Part shown: positions 25,029-36,881 of the stretch, piece after piece
How positions within the stretch are numbered: position 1 is the first letter of the stretch
How the letters are laid out: every line of letters begins with the position of its first letter
Assembly: GCA_025267735.1 (NCBI GenBank)
Contig: CM046304.1
Location: 23,563,381 to 23,627,380 of the forward strand
Source: Mactra quadrangularis
Lineage: Eukaryota; Mollusca; Bivalvia; Venerida; Mactridae
Direction: 5' to 3'
Length of the DNA: 64,000 nucleotides
Translations under genes and position numbers: made by a program
The notes under the pieces: generated by a model
The model's input: only the letters and a program-made list of their open reading frames with translations
Told to the model about the DNA's origin: nothing
Database searches by the model: none

Positions 25029-25435
25029 GTGTTGGTTAATCCTTCTGCCAGCAGATCATCTTCCTGTTATAATTCAATCCTTCTGCTAACAGACACATCT
25101 TTCTGTTATCATTCAACCCTTCTGCCAACAGACCCAGCAGAAAGATTGATCTTTCAGCTGTTGATTCATCATTTTGCCAGCAGACACAGCAGAAGGATCG
25201 TTCCTTCTGCTGTGTCTGCTGTGTCTGCTGAGTCTGCCAACTTTATGTTTATTTTTTTTCTAACAGACCAAGCAGAAGGACTGATCCTTCTGTTATAATT
25301 CAATCCTTCTGCCAACAGACCCATCAGAAAGATTGATCCTTCTGCTGTTGATTAATCCTTCTGCCAGCAGACACAGCAGAAGGATTGTTCCTTCTGCTCT
25401 GTCTGCTGGGTCTGCTGAGTCTGCCAACTTTTCGT
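25029..25435. repeat. ~187-bp repeat, two copies, built of CCTTCTGCC/GGCAGAAGG motifs
   Basis: Two units share CCAGCAGACACAGCAGAAGG, GTTCCTTCTGCT, GTCTGCTGAGTCTGCCAACT in the same order, 187 bp apart. Within each unit the CCTTCTGCTG motif occurs in both orientations, giving many short palindromes, and TGTCTGC runs as a small direct repeat. Confidence 0.85.
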
Positions 25436-26343
25436 TCATACGAGATCGAGGTATTGTCGGTTACCCTCCGGCCTTCATAAAGTTAGAAGGGGTGCAAGAG
25501 GTAAGTAGGGCCCATCAGTTGTAATCTTAAGATGATTTTTATAGAATTTCTATTTTAGGATAATTAAATATTTCATCAAACATCTTTCTTGTTGAATTTT
25601 AAAGATATTAACAAGAGTTGAGAAATTTGAATAGTTCGTCGCACAAACAATACTTAGCTTGTTTTTTAGTTAAATTTTAATGAAGGTATTTAAAAAACGT
25701 TATTAAATTGGCATTGAAAAGTAAGAGCAAAATCCGAGTAATCCAGCTGATGTAACCAATCACAACATATTTGAGGAGTATGCAACGGGAAATAACTGAC
25801 AATAATTACCATAGACATTTTATTTTAAACAAAATTGTCTCCCTTCTAGACACATATTCTACAAGTTCATATTGTATGCAAGTTTTGTTTAGGGGTTTTT
25901 TGCCGGAGTTCCGAATACTTAAACATTAAAAAATGCAATGTCATGTTTATGAAAATACAATATTTAATGATAGAACGAGTCGAGAACGAGAATGTATTAA
26001 GTATAGCTCAGGCGCGTATCGGAGCTGGGGCCGCAGGGGCCGCGGCCCCAATATTCTGGCAAGCCGCGGCCATGGGGGCGCGAGTAAATTTTTTTGACTC
26101 ATAAAATTTTGAGGTCTAATACAAAAATTTGTTCTTAAACAGGGGGTACTGAAAGTGCTGGAAATCGAGTTATAAAGGCACAAAAAAAATCGCCCGACAG
26201 GAGAGGACACCCCCTCCCGTACCCTACCCATTTGAGGCCCCAATATTCAGATCATTTCTATGCGCATGTAGCTAGCAAACATTCTTTAGACAAAATTTAA
26301 GAAGAAAAAGAATGGATTGGTAGCCAATAAGTACCGCGCCTGG

Positions 26344-26580
26344 ATTTCGAATACAGTGTTCCGAAGGGGAATCCCAATTGGGGAGGTTATAAATTATTTG
26401 ACAATAATGTCAATTCCCTCCACTAATAAGATATATGGAGAAGTTTCTGGCCTTGTGGTAGGGTATGTGAGTAATGGTTGTAAACAAGGGTCCAGTAAAG
26501 CTAAGTTAGGTACGATGGGCGTCGTAAAATAACATAAAAACTTGAGTTGACACGGTGTTAAACCCAGTATAAATAAAGAC
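26344..26580 (+). mobile_element. SINE, family 2, damaged head
   Basis: GGGGAGGTTATAAATT, TGACAATAATGTCAATT, AAGATATATGGAGAAGTTTC, AACAAGGGTCCAGTAAAGCT and the tail TTGACACGGTGTTAAACCCA with GTATAAATAAAG match the family 2 SINEs at 33.6, 47.8 and 52.5 kb. The tRNA-like head is rearranged. Confidence 0.8.
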
Positions 26581-27868
26581 AAAAATATTTGAATAGCATT
26601 CGATCACATGCATCAAGTAACCCGGACAAATTATATTCACTGAATTTCGTAATGATCCACCTGAGATCAATTTGCGCAAATTACACTTTCGTAAAAAGTA
26701 AAAATGACCATGGGCATTTGAAGGAAATTTTACTATTTTTGACATTATTATGACTGATCTCAAAACCAAATCGGCTATATGTTAAGTTTATTATTGTGAA
26801 ACAATGTACGTTAAGATAAACAAGTTTAAATGTACAAAATCATTATTACTGAGCCTACTTCCTGGTCTTCCAGTTCATATATAAGTGCTTACATAAATAT
26901 ATATGTACTTAGAGTAATTACATGTAGATAATGACTTGCCTTGTTACAACCACTTCAGGGTTCCGGTTCCGTAAAACTAAGACCACACTCTCACTCAGCA
27001 ACGACTCCTGACTCATTAAACGCTCGTTGGAATCTTACATCATATACCAAGTACTTGCATAATTTATATAGATTATATACATTGAATATCCTTGTACCAA
27101 TCACACGCATGGGCTGCATGTTGACCATGGATGATGAGTGACTAAACTGTTCATGCAATGTGTTACTGTAGCATGCGGAATCTGAACAACTACACAAAAA
27201 TGAAACTTCTAAGTACCCCAGTATCCATATGGTAGGAAATTTTTATTCCTCAACATTTATGTCCGGTCGATAATGGAAATTTGTATAGGACCAAACAGTC
27301 GTCTGCAATCATGGTTTTCATGCTTCTTTATCGATGCAAAATAAAACACGGAACTTATGCCGTGTGTGATTTGAAAAACGGAAATAGGAAGATTTCTAAT
27401 TGATATGATTTAACAGAAAAATAGCAATTAGGAATCTTATCTCTGCCAGTGACGCACCGACTTGCAAAAGCAATTCCTCGTTCTTGTAGCGACATTCCTG
27501 CCATTTCTAGATTTTTCGTTGTGCATATCAACAGTCAACACTAATGATTTTCATCAAAACTGAGTTTTTGCGCGAGAAGCACGTGTCCATTTCCTGCTTT
27601 TCAACACATGCACGACAAACCCAGTTTTGCATCGATAAAAAAGCACGAAACCATGCAAACAGACGACAGTTTGGTCCAATACATATTAATTTCCATAAAC
27701 ATTTGTCGAATGGTCAGGACTATATATTTCCGAAAGTTTGACATTTCTAAGCCTCGGGTAAGCTATTTTGCATTCCGTTCATCAGAAATAAAATTATTCG
27801 CTGACGACAATAGGAAGCTAAATATGCTGAAAGCAGTTGATCAGCTGGTAATTGGCAGCCCCAAGCAG
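26581..27868. other. Gene-free stretch
   Basis: Short ORFs on both strands look random; no domain or repeat recognised. Confidence 0.4.
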
Positions 27869-27892
27869 AGACATAGATATCTATGTCTCTGG
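27869..27892. repeat. 24-bp perfect palindrome
   Basis: AGAGACATAGAT is followed directly by its complement ATCTATGTCTCT. It lies about 70 bp left of the large motif-bearing element. Confidence 0.8.
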
Positions 27893-27961
27893 CCCCAAGA
27901 GACGCGGTGGAAAACATCAATCTCAATGTATCACATGGCCAATGCATGCTGAGCTCTACAT

Positions 27962-30156
27962 TACATTCATTTTCAATAAGCGGGTGCATTTTGGAGGTAT
28001 GGAAGACAGGAAAATCAGTGTTCTAGAATTCTTGATTTAGCATTTTAATCGAAGAATATAACCTGTAAACTACAACTTTCTGAAATATTTTGATCATGAC
28101 ATCAGTAATTGTTGTCATATGCTTATTTGAAGTACGACTGTCAGGGGTACAAATTTTGCCATGAAATGTTCGTTATGCTAACTTTCAATGGTCGCTTACC
28201 ATAAATAGTTAGTATATTACACATTTAAGAATTTTCCCTAATATAAACAAAGTGTCAATCTTCAGAAAATTAAGAAAGATATTCGTACTGACTAATAATA
28301 TCCAATTGCCATATGCTAGATCAAACTCAGTACAATCTGGTTCAAAGAAAATTGTAATCGATATGAGTATAATAAATCATAATTTTATGTCTGGATAGTC
28401 CACGTTTATAATTCCATTTAAATATTACACTGGAACCTTAAAAGGATAGTGTGTGATTGAAGAATTACTCTTATATGGGATTTTTCACAAGATTTTTAAA
28501 AAAAATGCTACCAAAATGTCGCCGAAATGTTCGTTACCAAAAGCATGTAATTTGTTTTCTTAATCTTTCTATATATAGGTTCACATTGCTTTTGCTCTGT
28601 TTAAGCCATCGACGATTTATATTTCTGAATTCCTGCCCTTCATTTCACAAGAAAAGAAAAAAACAACATGAAATGTCCGTTAATAATCTTGACATGTTCG
28701 TTACTAATCATTCATTAGTGTATCACTGCAAATAGAATACTGCCATGAATAGGATTTGTACTCTGCTAAGACGTGTTATTATTTCCCTTCTAGTTTTACT
28801 CTCCGATACATTTTTCTGAAACTGACTAAAGACAGGATGACACAATTTAATTAGTTGGTTGGTCTTACAAAAATATAAAACGAAATGAAGGTGTCGTATA
28901 GTAAATACGATTTCAAAAGAAACCATGCTTAAGCTAACTTTAGATATTGGTAAAAAGTGAAAATAAGGAACGAAATATATACTTAAATTGAAGAAACGAC
29001 TTAATTTTATGTTAGACTGGTACGGCGAATCGTTAATGCTGCTGACATGTTCGTTACATTGTCGTAACGAACATGTCATACTTTTGTCATGGCTTATATT
29101 TTGAACCTATACTATGCATCCAATAAAACATACTATATATTCAAATTTCACTCCAATATCAAATGATTTAGCAAAACAAAATATGAGAAAATCAATTTAA
29201 GCAAATTTGTGGCGTAAAGAAAATAACCTTACAGTCATATTGCGAGATCTCCTTTTAATTTCTATAAATCGGCAGTTGACGATCTCAGTAAGCTTTATCG
29301 GGAGTGATATCGTCAAGTTTAATGAAATCATGTACAAAGAGATTTAAAAACTGAACTTAAACCGCCAAAAACACGCAGTATGTAAATTTCAGTCACGAAC
29401 ATGTCAGTAACGGACACTTCAAATTAGGAGCTTTTACTTGATTATCCTTCTGTAACTTCAAAAGAATATAAAGTTAACATGTTCTTTTGAGATAATACTC
29501 AGCATTACTCATTTCAAGGTAAGTTAATGTCTTTCTAATAGTATGGTATTTTAGAAACTTAAGGTAACGAACATGTCAATTAAAAGTCAATTTAGGGTGA
29601 GTAATAACTTTAAACTTGTATATTGTCTAAATACTTAAATTCTTAACACGAATTGAAGCATTATGTAATATTATAAGACTAACGTCTATGAAAATAACCA
29701 AACCGATACAATTTGATGTGTTATTCTTTGAAAATGCTGCCATGTAAAAACTTAGTAACGTACATTTCCGGAAAATTTGATTTCTAAAAATCAGACTTTT
29801 AATGAGGTTGAAGTCAATTAACAATCGAAAGTTGCTGGGAAATACATTTGGCTTATGACTATAAGCTTTCAGTTACTAAATAACCTTAACAAAATTGAAC
29901 TAAATTGCTTTGTTTAATTTCTACGCATGTTTAAAGACACAGCGTATTGATCGGCGACAGTAACGAACATGTCAAAAATCAACTTTATTCATTGAAATTT
30001 TCGCATATTTGATGAGATAATACTTTTTATAAACCATGCAGTTGAAGGTCTACTGCTGTAGCATATTTTAGGTTGATTATCCAAACTTTATATCGTAAGG
30101 GACAGAGAGAATAGACCGGCGACACCACTTGCACCCGCTTATTGAAAATGAATGTA
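27962..30156. mobile_element. Candidate 2.2-kb element with mirrored 15-bp motif array
   Basis: Perfect 27-bp inverted repeats at 27962-27988 and 30130-30156 bound 2195 bp. Inside, the motif GTAACGAACATGTCA and close variants occur at 29064-29078, 29393-29405, 29407-29420, 29564-29578, 29755-29769 and 29960-29974 in this orientation, and in the reverse orientation at 28163-28178, 28524-28538, 28670-28684, 28691-28705 and 29043-29057. All copies right of centre point one way and all copies left the other. The two central copies form a 15-bp-arm palindrome with a 6-base loop centred at 29060.5; the midpoint of the end repeats is 29059. DNA between motifs is not obviously homologous between halves. 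No coding capacity seen. The structure resembles a non-autonomous DNA transposon with repeated subterminal protein-binding sites; I do not recognise the family. No clear target duplication. Confidence 0.6.
29043..29078. repeat. Central palindrome of the motif array
   Basis: TGACATGTTCGTTAC, six-base spacer ATTGTC, GTAACGAACATGTCA. A perfect 15-bp inverted repeat. Confidence 0.95.
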
Positions 30157-30399
30157 GTAATCTATCCTTGAAAAATTGGCAGAGATGCAAATCTTGACTT
30201 TCAGTGCTTTGATTTTTTGTAATTTATACGCAATGACATCATTTTCGATTTAAATAAAACTTAAACAACTGTACGCAAATTTTAATATGTTTTATTTACA
30301 GCAACCCTACTTGCTTCATTTTTGCAATGATTTTCTCACTGGTACCGGCGAATAGATCTACTCTATGTACAAAAATATACATGGAGTTGACCGAGTTAG

Positions 30400-30560
30400 G
30401 AAGTGTCGTGCGATTGGTTAATATTGGTTAACGGTAAACTGGGAATTCCCCAAAAACTACAATCTCTTCCGTTTTGATATAAACCTTTTTCGTGATTGGG
30501 TGATTTGCTTAAAGAAAGATTTTATTAAAATATGGATTCGAGGAATAATTAAACAAGTAA
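30400..30560 (+). promoter_or_regulatory. Possible promoter and untranslated first exon
   Basis: Two inverted CCAAT-like boxes (GATTGGTTAATATTGGTTAA near 30412 and GATTGGGTG near 30494) sit in a locally less AT-rich stretch, followed by a plausible splice donor, CAA then GTAAGA, at 30557. This would fit a non-coding first exon for TRAF6 about 14 kb upstream of the start codon. No transcript evidence; a different first exon is equally possible. Confidence 0.22.
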
Positions 30561-32671
30561 GAATAAACTGAAATATTAATCTTGCTTATACTATTTAATT
30601 GTACATTAGGCCGTGGTATTAAAATGTCATCAGTTTTCGCGACCAATTAAGACATGAATAGAACAGTTTAATTATTTCGTTGGTTTGTTTTTTGGCATTT
30701 CGTAATTTTTTATTTTTTGTTACAATTTCATTTTTATAGGAATTATGGGTACAGTGTTTCGAGTGCTGGCTCATTATTTATTTCTCAAGAAGATAAATTT
30801 ATATCAGTTCACTTTCTTTCGTCGAGGGGGTCCCCACCCAATGACCCCACCCAGCTGTAGGTTTGACCCATTGACTAGTGACTTGGCAAAGTTAACATAT
30901 TGTTAGTCAGATTTATTTATTGATCATTAGAGAGAAAGAGACAACTTCCATAACTGGTTTTAGGGAATTTCCTATACTTTAGTATGATACATCATGTAAT
31001 TTAATATATTAGTACAGTACATAATTTAATAGATCTGTCGCCAAGTTTGTGTCCTTAAAATTGAAGATATTTTTTATGCCTGGAGGGGATTCATCCCCAC
31101 TCCTTAAAGATATAAATGTTTAAAATACATAGGTGGATCCAGGATTTCTGGTTAGAGGGGGCAGAAAATTCTAGTTAGAGGGGGCGGAAAATTCTAGTTA
31201 GAGGGGGCGTAAAGTGAATAAGCAGAATGGGGTTTCAAGGGGCCGTAAGGGCCTCGAATGGTCCAGGGCAAAACCCTGACCAGAGGACCAGGTGACCGGC
31301 AGCCCCGGAAATTCCTTAGTTTCGGATATTTCTAAGGGATTCAGGCACATTTTCAGAGCCTCAACTGTCCTTTTCCAGAGTATAAATATAAAGCATCTAG
31401 ATAATTATTTCATGTAATTTTCTAAAAGCCTCTGAGTCATTCTTATAAATATCATATTTTATGATAGAAATAAACTTTGCTTGGGCAATTTTAGGGGGGG
31501 GCATATGCAGAGTCCCCATGGGAGAGGGTTTCTCTGTATACTAACACGTACTCTATTACAATCAGCTAATTAATGTATAAAATATATTGTTAGCCTATAG
31601 TCTGATAAATGCTCTTTATTTAGTACATGTCTGTGGTCAGATACCTGACTACCAGTACTCAGAGTATAGGTTACTAGGTTAGCAATTATGTTTGATGGTT
31701 AAATATAATCAGTATCTATGATCTAATGTAAATTCATCTATGTATTGTTAAATGCTTACTCTAAGCATTGTACATCCACAAAGAGTTTATCCTGATTTTG
31801 TCAGATGTGTGTCTATGTCATACTTGGTATAAGAAACACATTTTGTGAATTTAGGTGCTAGAGGTTGGGGGGGGGGGGGATTATGGCATACAGATTGATT
31901 TATAGTAAAGATAAAATGCCACCATTAATTCATTAAGCACAAAACATGACTTTGTTCATGCATAAGGTAAAAAACTTCAATAACTGAGTTCATGTACCTG
32001 GGTATATTATAAACTATATTTATTTCTATCTTGTCTTTGTACATTTGTGTTCCATAATTTATGACTACAATGAGTCAATACTATGTGACTATATTTCATG
32101 TTTACAAGATCTTTGAGTTGATAAACTATTACAGTAAAACTGTACTGAAAATGTAATCCTAAAAAATCGACCATGCACAATGAGGTCTGTAGATTTCATT
32201 CCTAGTTTTAACCTCATTGCTTATTCAGTACTATAAAGTTGGAGACTTCCCTATATTAACTAACATAGAAAAAAAGAATATTTAAAAATCAAACTGCAGG
32301 AATAATCTTTAATAATGATTATATTATTAGGGTTTGTCTGTAACCTATGAAAAAAAATCTGTAAAAAATCTCTTTAAGTTAAAATCTGGTAGGATATTTT
32401 GTGTTTATATATTAGCATTAATATGATTTATGTCCTGTGTGGTTTAAGGAAGTTTAAGTCATTATTTTTCCATTTACTCATAGGTACAAGGGTTGGACAA
32501 ATTAGTTGTTATTCTGCTATTTTGGGCCAACCTGTTGTTTTTTCATTCTGTCTACGTGCATTTTTGCTTAGGCTTGCATTTTAGATCAGTCATCAGGAAG
32601 CTTAATGTACCTGTAGTTTAATTGGCAAAGTTTCGGCTTATTTAAGTTTTAAACGTATACAGAGTTGGTGG
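30561..32671. other. Gene-free stretch with G-rich patches
   Basis: Contains the small triplicate at 31140 and a G-run at about 31866. No gene seen. May be part of the first TRAF6 intron. Confidence 0.4.
31140..31215. repeat. ~26-bp triplicate, GTTAGAGGGGGCGGAAAATT
   Basis: Three direct copies of CTRGTTAGAGGGGGCRGAAA in a locally G-rich segment. Confidence 0.8.
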
Positions 32672-32847
32672 TTTTAAATTTCATTCAATTGTCAGTGCTT
32701 CATACATAAACCCCCCACAGATTTAAATTTTATACACACTACTGTACTTTAGTATATCTGTATCTATGTATGGGAATATTGAGCATATATCAAGCATTTA
32801 AATCAGCGGGGTTAATGTATGTGTCACTGACAGTGATAAGATTTATC
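32672..32847. mobile_element. TIR MITE (ATTCAACTGTCAGTG), copy 1
   Basis: The left end has TTCATTCAATTGTCAGTG and ACCCCCCACAGATTTAAAT; the right end has ATTTAAATCAGCGGGGTTAA and CACTGACAGTG. Its right tip is interrupted by the hAT-like element at 32848. Confidence 0.75.
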
Positions 32848-33264
32848 CAGGGCTTAAATTTAAGCTCGCGTACTCGTAAAATGTAAGTGTATTTTTTGAA
32901 AATTGCGAGTAACTTTTATTTTAACTCACAAATTTTCGCAAGTTGAACTCGCCGCAAAAATATTACTGTCTTAACTAATAAGGCTCATATGAGCATTGGA
33001 AGGGTCAGATAGATTGATAGTATTAATTAATGATATAATTAAGATTCACAGTAAAATCATGATAGATATTCTTTGTATATATTAACTATAGTTAAATATA
33101 GTGCTATGTGGCTTTTATATTGCATATAGAAATAGTTATTATGTATGCTTAAAATTTGGTGAAAAAAATGCAAGTGATTTTTTTTCATTTGGCGAGTTGA
33201 AATAAAATCAACTCACAAAAATTTGCAAGTCCAATTTTTTGTTAAATTTGAGCTGTGATTTATC
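32840..33264. mobile_element. hAT-like MITE, family CAGGGCTYRAATTTA, copy 1
   Basis: The element is 32848-33256, flanked by the exact 8-bp duplication GATTTATC (32840-32847, 33257-33264). The inner arms carry several copies of ACTCGC and GCGAGT. The right tip has mutated from AGCCCT to AGCTGT. Confidence 0.85.
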
Positions 33265-33473
33265 AATACAAGTTGTCAGTTTTAAATCATAGGCTGACTG
33301 TCCAAATGATAATTTATTTTGTAAATGACTGCTTATACCTCCTACCCCCATCCTAAATTAGTGTCCTCCTGTCTGCCTAATGTCCCCTTAACCCTAAACA
33401 TTAGTTACATGTATTGACTTTATTTTTTAAAAATTCCCTTTATGTTCTATTTCCTTACACCAAATGGAAGTCA

Positions 33474-33590
33474 TTTTTGTTGTTGGGTTTAATGCCATAG
33501 CAACACGTTGTATAGGTTTAATTATGGTGGTCAGTCAAGCTATTCACCTTTCATGCATTGGCCAAATCTCTGGACTTGACTGTTTCATTT
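33474..33590 (-). mobile_element. Partial SINE, family 1
   Basis: GTTGTTGGGTTTAATGCCAT and ACACGTTGTATAGG read as the complement of the family 1 tail; the tRNA head is absent. Confidence 0.7.
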
Positions 33591-33621
33591 TCTTATTCCT
33601 CCTTTGTTATTTTTCTTTTCT

Positions 33622-33906
33622 TTTTATTGGGTTTAACACCGTTTCAACACAATTTAGGTCATTTTACGGTGTCTAGCACACCTAACCTAGCTTTCCTGGA
33701 CCCTTGTCTATAACCAGTACTCACCTACCCTTCCGAAAGGCCGGAAACTTCTCCATATATCTTATTAATGGAGGAAAATTGACATTATTGTCAAATTTTC
33801 ATGGATGGGTATAACTTCCTGGGTGGGATTCGAACCCGTACCCCCTTTGGGACACAAGATTCCAAATCCCAGTGTGGTACCAACTGCGCCACTGACCCGG
33901 GTTAGG
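33622..33906 (-). mobile_element. Full-length tRNA-derived SINE, family 2
   Basis: The minus strand reads GTCAGTGGCGCAGTTGGTAC (A box), GGGTTCGAATCCCACCC (B box), then ATGGAGAAGTTTCCGGCCTT, GGTAGGTGAGTACTGGTTAT, CAAGGGTCCAGGAAAGCTAG and the tail GTTGAAACGGTGTTAAACCC. No proper acceptor stem, so this is not a working tRNA gene. Confidence 0.85.
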
Positions 33907-34302
33907 TATGACTTTGTATACATGAATTATGTAACAAACAATAGAAATGTCATGATCAGGAATGAGCAATCTTAAGCATAACTACCTGTAAATTGGGTTT
34001 CCTTTTTAAGAACCGACTTCTTTATACTCTATTCACAATGATTTTCACCCATAAATACAAGGTAAACTTGATATTTTTAGGTTGACTTCCTGGTAAAGAT
34101 TATTATAGGTGACATTGTGAAACTATTCATTATACCAAGTATTTATCTCAATGGTTTCGTTATATAATACTTGGTACTGTATTATCATTCATTTATATAC
34201 TGTATAAACTGAATTTTTTGTGGGAACTTTTTTTATGATTTTCAGATAATTTCTGATATTATATCAGTGGAAATAACAGAAATTACTATAATTACTCATC
34301 TA

Positions 34303-34972
34303 GTTTTGGTTGGGTTTAACCAGGGCTTGAATTTAACGAAAAATTGGACTCGTAAAATTTTGCGAGTTCATTTTACTTCAACTCGCAAAATGAAAAAAAC
34401 ACTCGCATTTTTTTCTCTCCAAATTTTAATAGCATACATAGTAACTATTCGTATATGTAATATGAAAGCAACTTAGTACTTTACTTAACTACAGATAGAA
34501 CAAGTGCGTTACTGTGGAATAAGCAAAGAATATCAAATATGTTTTTACGGTGAGTCTTTAATTATATTACACCATCGATCTATCTGGCCATTTCAATGTT
34601 GATTACAGCCTCATTAGGTAAGAGAGTAATATTTTTGCGGTGATTTCAACTTGGGAAAATTTGCCAGTTAAAATTAAATTTACTTGCAATTTTCAAAATC
34701 CACTCGCATTTTGCGAGTATGCGAGCCTAAATTTGAGCCCTGGTTTAACACTGTAGCAAAACGTTGTATAGGTCATATCATGGTGGTCAGTCAACCTACT
34801 CACTGTTTTTGGATAGGCTAACTCTGGATTTAGCTGTTAACCAGTTTAAAGGGCACTAACATAACTGTCAGTAACTGACAACTGCCCTACATGATTAAGA
34901 ATCAGTGGTAGAAGGGAGAATGGCTGTAGTAGTTATTTCATTACCAAACTGTTCATAATTTGTTGAATCTGC
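34303..34972 (-). mobile_element. SINE, family 1, split by a hAT-like MITE
   Basis: The tail (TTGGTTGGGTTTAAC) is at 34306-34320 and continues at 34750 with ACTGTAGCAAAACGTTGTAT and the family body to about 34972. The element between them is a separate insertion. Confidence 0.8.
34313..34749. mobile_element. hAT-like MITE, family CAGGGCTYRAATTTA, copy 2
   Basis: The element is 34321-34741, from CAGGGCTTGAATTTAAC to CTAAATTTGAGCCCT, flanked by GGTTTAAC on both sides (34313-34320, 34742-34749). It was inserted into the tail of a family 1 SINE. Confidence 0.88.
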
Positions 34973-36225
34973 AAAGCCTTACATTTGCATTAATAAAGAT
35001 ACATATACTAACTTTGGAATATCATGAAATTTTAGACCCTGCAGAAGTTTCAAAATTTACAGCATTACATCATTCTAATTATATTTAGTAATGTAACCAT
35101 TATTGTGAGGTTGGTGGAAAGAAAAGATAAAAATATGTTTGAAGGATTTCCGAGTATCATAATGTATTATGATAAGGGACAGATCATGTTGGGGAGGGTT
35201 TGAGGGATCAAACCCTCTTGAATTTTTTTTTAGTAAAAACCTTGCAAAAGACATTAAGTATTAGCTCAGAATTATAGTTTTGTTTTGGTGTCTAGGACCC
35301 TCATTAAATAGAGTTATGGGGCTGGACCCCCCTTGCGGTAAAATTTCTTTATAGAGCAATGCTAATAATAATAAATCACCAATTAATTATTTCTGTATGT
35401 GTAATTATGATTATGTTATTTTTCATTAGTCAATGAAATCTATTTATGAATTCTACTTATTTCATTTTTTGCCAAGGATATTAAATATAAATCTTTCCTA
35501 GGTCATAATCTAGGACAATGTGTAACAAGGATGTATGCTCTATGAAAGGATTTGTTTGTTTGTAAATTAGCTAACTTCCTGTGAACTGATTAACCAATCA
35601 GATTTCTTTAACTGTTTGATAGGGTAGAAAACACCACAGGTTCAGCAGGATATTCCTTCTTGTTGTTTGTGGTTTAGTTTTTTCATGTTTATTGCTGCTT
35701 GATTTGTATAGTCAGTTCTTACAACTTCGGTACAGTCAAACATGTAGTAAGCAGCCAGACAAGTAATGCTACTGTCCAATAAACATAGAAATAGCCATTA
35801 GGGCACCGTACGGGCACTGTGCAATCAAGCTCAGCAAGGACTCATACAAACTCTTGTGTACCTGTACGGACTGTTTAAATTTATACCAGGGTCTGTGAAG
35901 TGAGCCATGGATACACATATCAGTTTCAAAGTCAAATTGTGAACACAATCACGGCCGAGTATGGATTAATCTTGCATATCTTCCAGTTACGGCTCTGTAT
36001 GGGTGTGTTGTTTTGTGCCATGTGTGTACCGTCACCTTTAGGTTTCCCATGGCCTACGGCTGTCTGCATGTATGGGCCCGCAAAAAGCCATGATTTTATG
36101 GGACTGAGGCATAAAGAACGTTTAATTACTACTTACATGTGAGTCAGGTGGCTCCTTATGACAAGTTAAAAACAAAACAAATTTTAAAAGTTTATATAGT
36201 TGTCATGGCTTAAGCCAGGATATTG
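34973..36225. other. Gene-free stretch
   Basis: No supported feature. The ORF at 35900-36142 shows no known domain. Confidence 0.4.
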
Positions 36226-36704
36226 TTAAGTACTAGGGGTGTAACGGTTTACCCATAAACCAGTTAATATTGCAATACGAATTCTGACAGTTTTTAACTG
36301 GTTCGTTTTTTCCAGAACCGGTTTTTGTAGTTATGTTCAGTACTTAATTCTTTTATTACAATCTGAAATTTAGATATTTGAATAGATGTTAAAATGTGTT
36401 GAACTCTTCAAATAATCTTATTGTGCTTTAAGATGTTAAACATTTCGTCAAAAGAGAAAAAAATTTACTTCAAAAGTCTGTATCAAAATATGCATTTCCA
36501 ACATATAATCCATTTTGCACAAGTCAAAAAAATATTTCGAAAAGAGCTCATTTGAAATTACACTTTCGCATGTAAAGAATGCAATGCACATTCATTAACT
36601 CATGCTTAGCAAGTCTACTAAAAAAACTGTACGTATTGCAATATAAATACAGGTTTTTGCATATTTACCGGTCTTTACCGTATTGTTACACCCCTATTAA
36701 GTAC
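36226..36704. mobile_element. hAT-like MITE, family TAGGGGTGTAAC, copy 2
   Basis: The element is 36234-36696 with ends TAGGGGTGTAACGG and TTGTTACACCCCTA and an exact 8-bp duplication TTAAGTAC at 36226-36233 and 36697-36704. Inverted relative to copy 1 at 3017. Confidence 0.9.
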
Positions 36705-36849
36705 AAGTGTCTACTAACAAGGGATTGACTGTATACATTGAGTCCTCCCTTTGAACGCTAGATAATGTACCTATTACTGAACCTGAAGTTGTTTCTCACT
36801 GATGCAAAGAGACAGGCTTTTTGATTGGTGTAGAAATTTAACTGGGTAA

Positions 36850-36881
36850 CCAATAATAATAATAATAATAATAATAAAGAC
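36850..36881. repeat. AAT microsatellite
   Basis: About ten uninterrupted AAT triplets. Confidence 0.95.

Noticed and set aside
25947..26243. 98-codon minus-strand ORF
   Set aside because: It is driven by a G/C-rich repetitive patch (CCGCGGCC region) and shows no recognisable protein feature.
27544..28040. Cluster of overlapping short ORFs on both strands
   Set aside because: Five overlapping frames of similar length without domain or codon bias; probably chance.
33820..33905. tRNA gene on the minus strand
   Set aside because: A and B boxes are present but the acceptor stem does not pair, and the sequence continues into a SINE body and tail. The same holds for 47806, 52518, 54797, 49140, 22940 and 61230.
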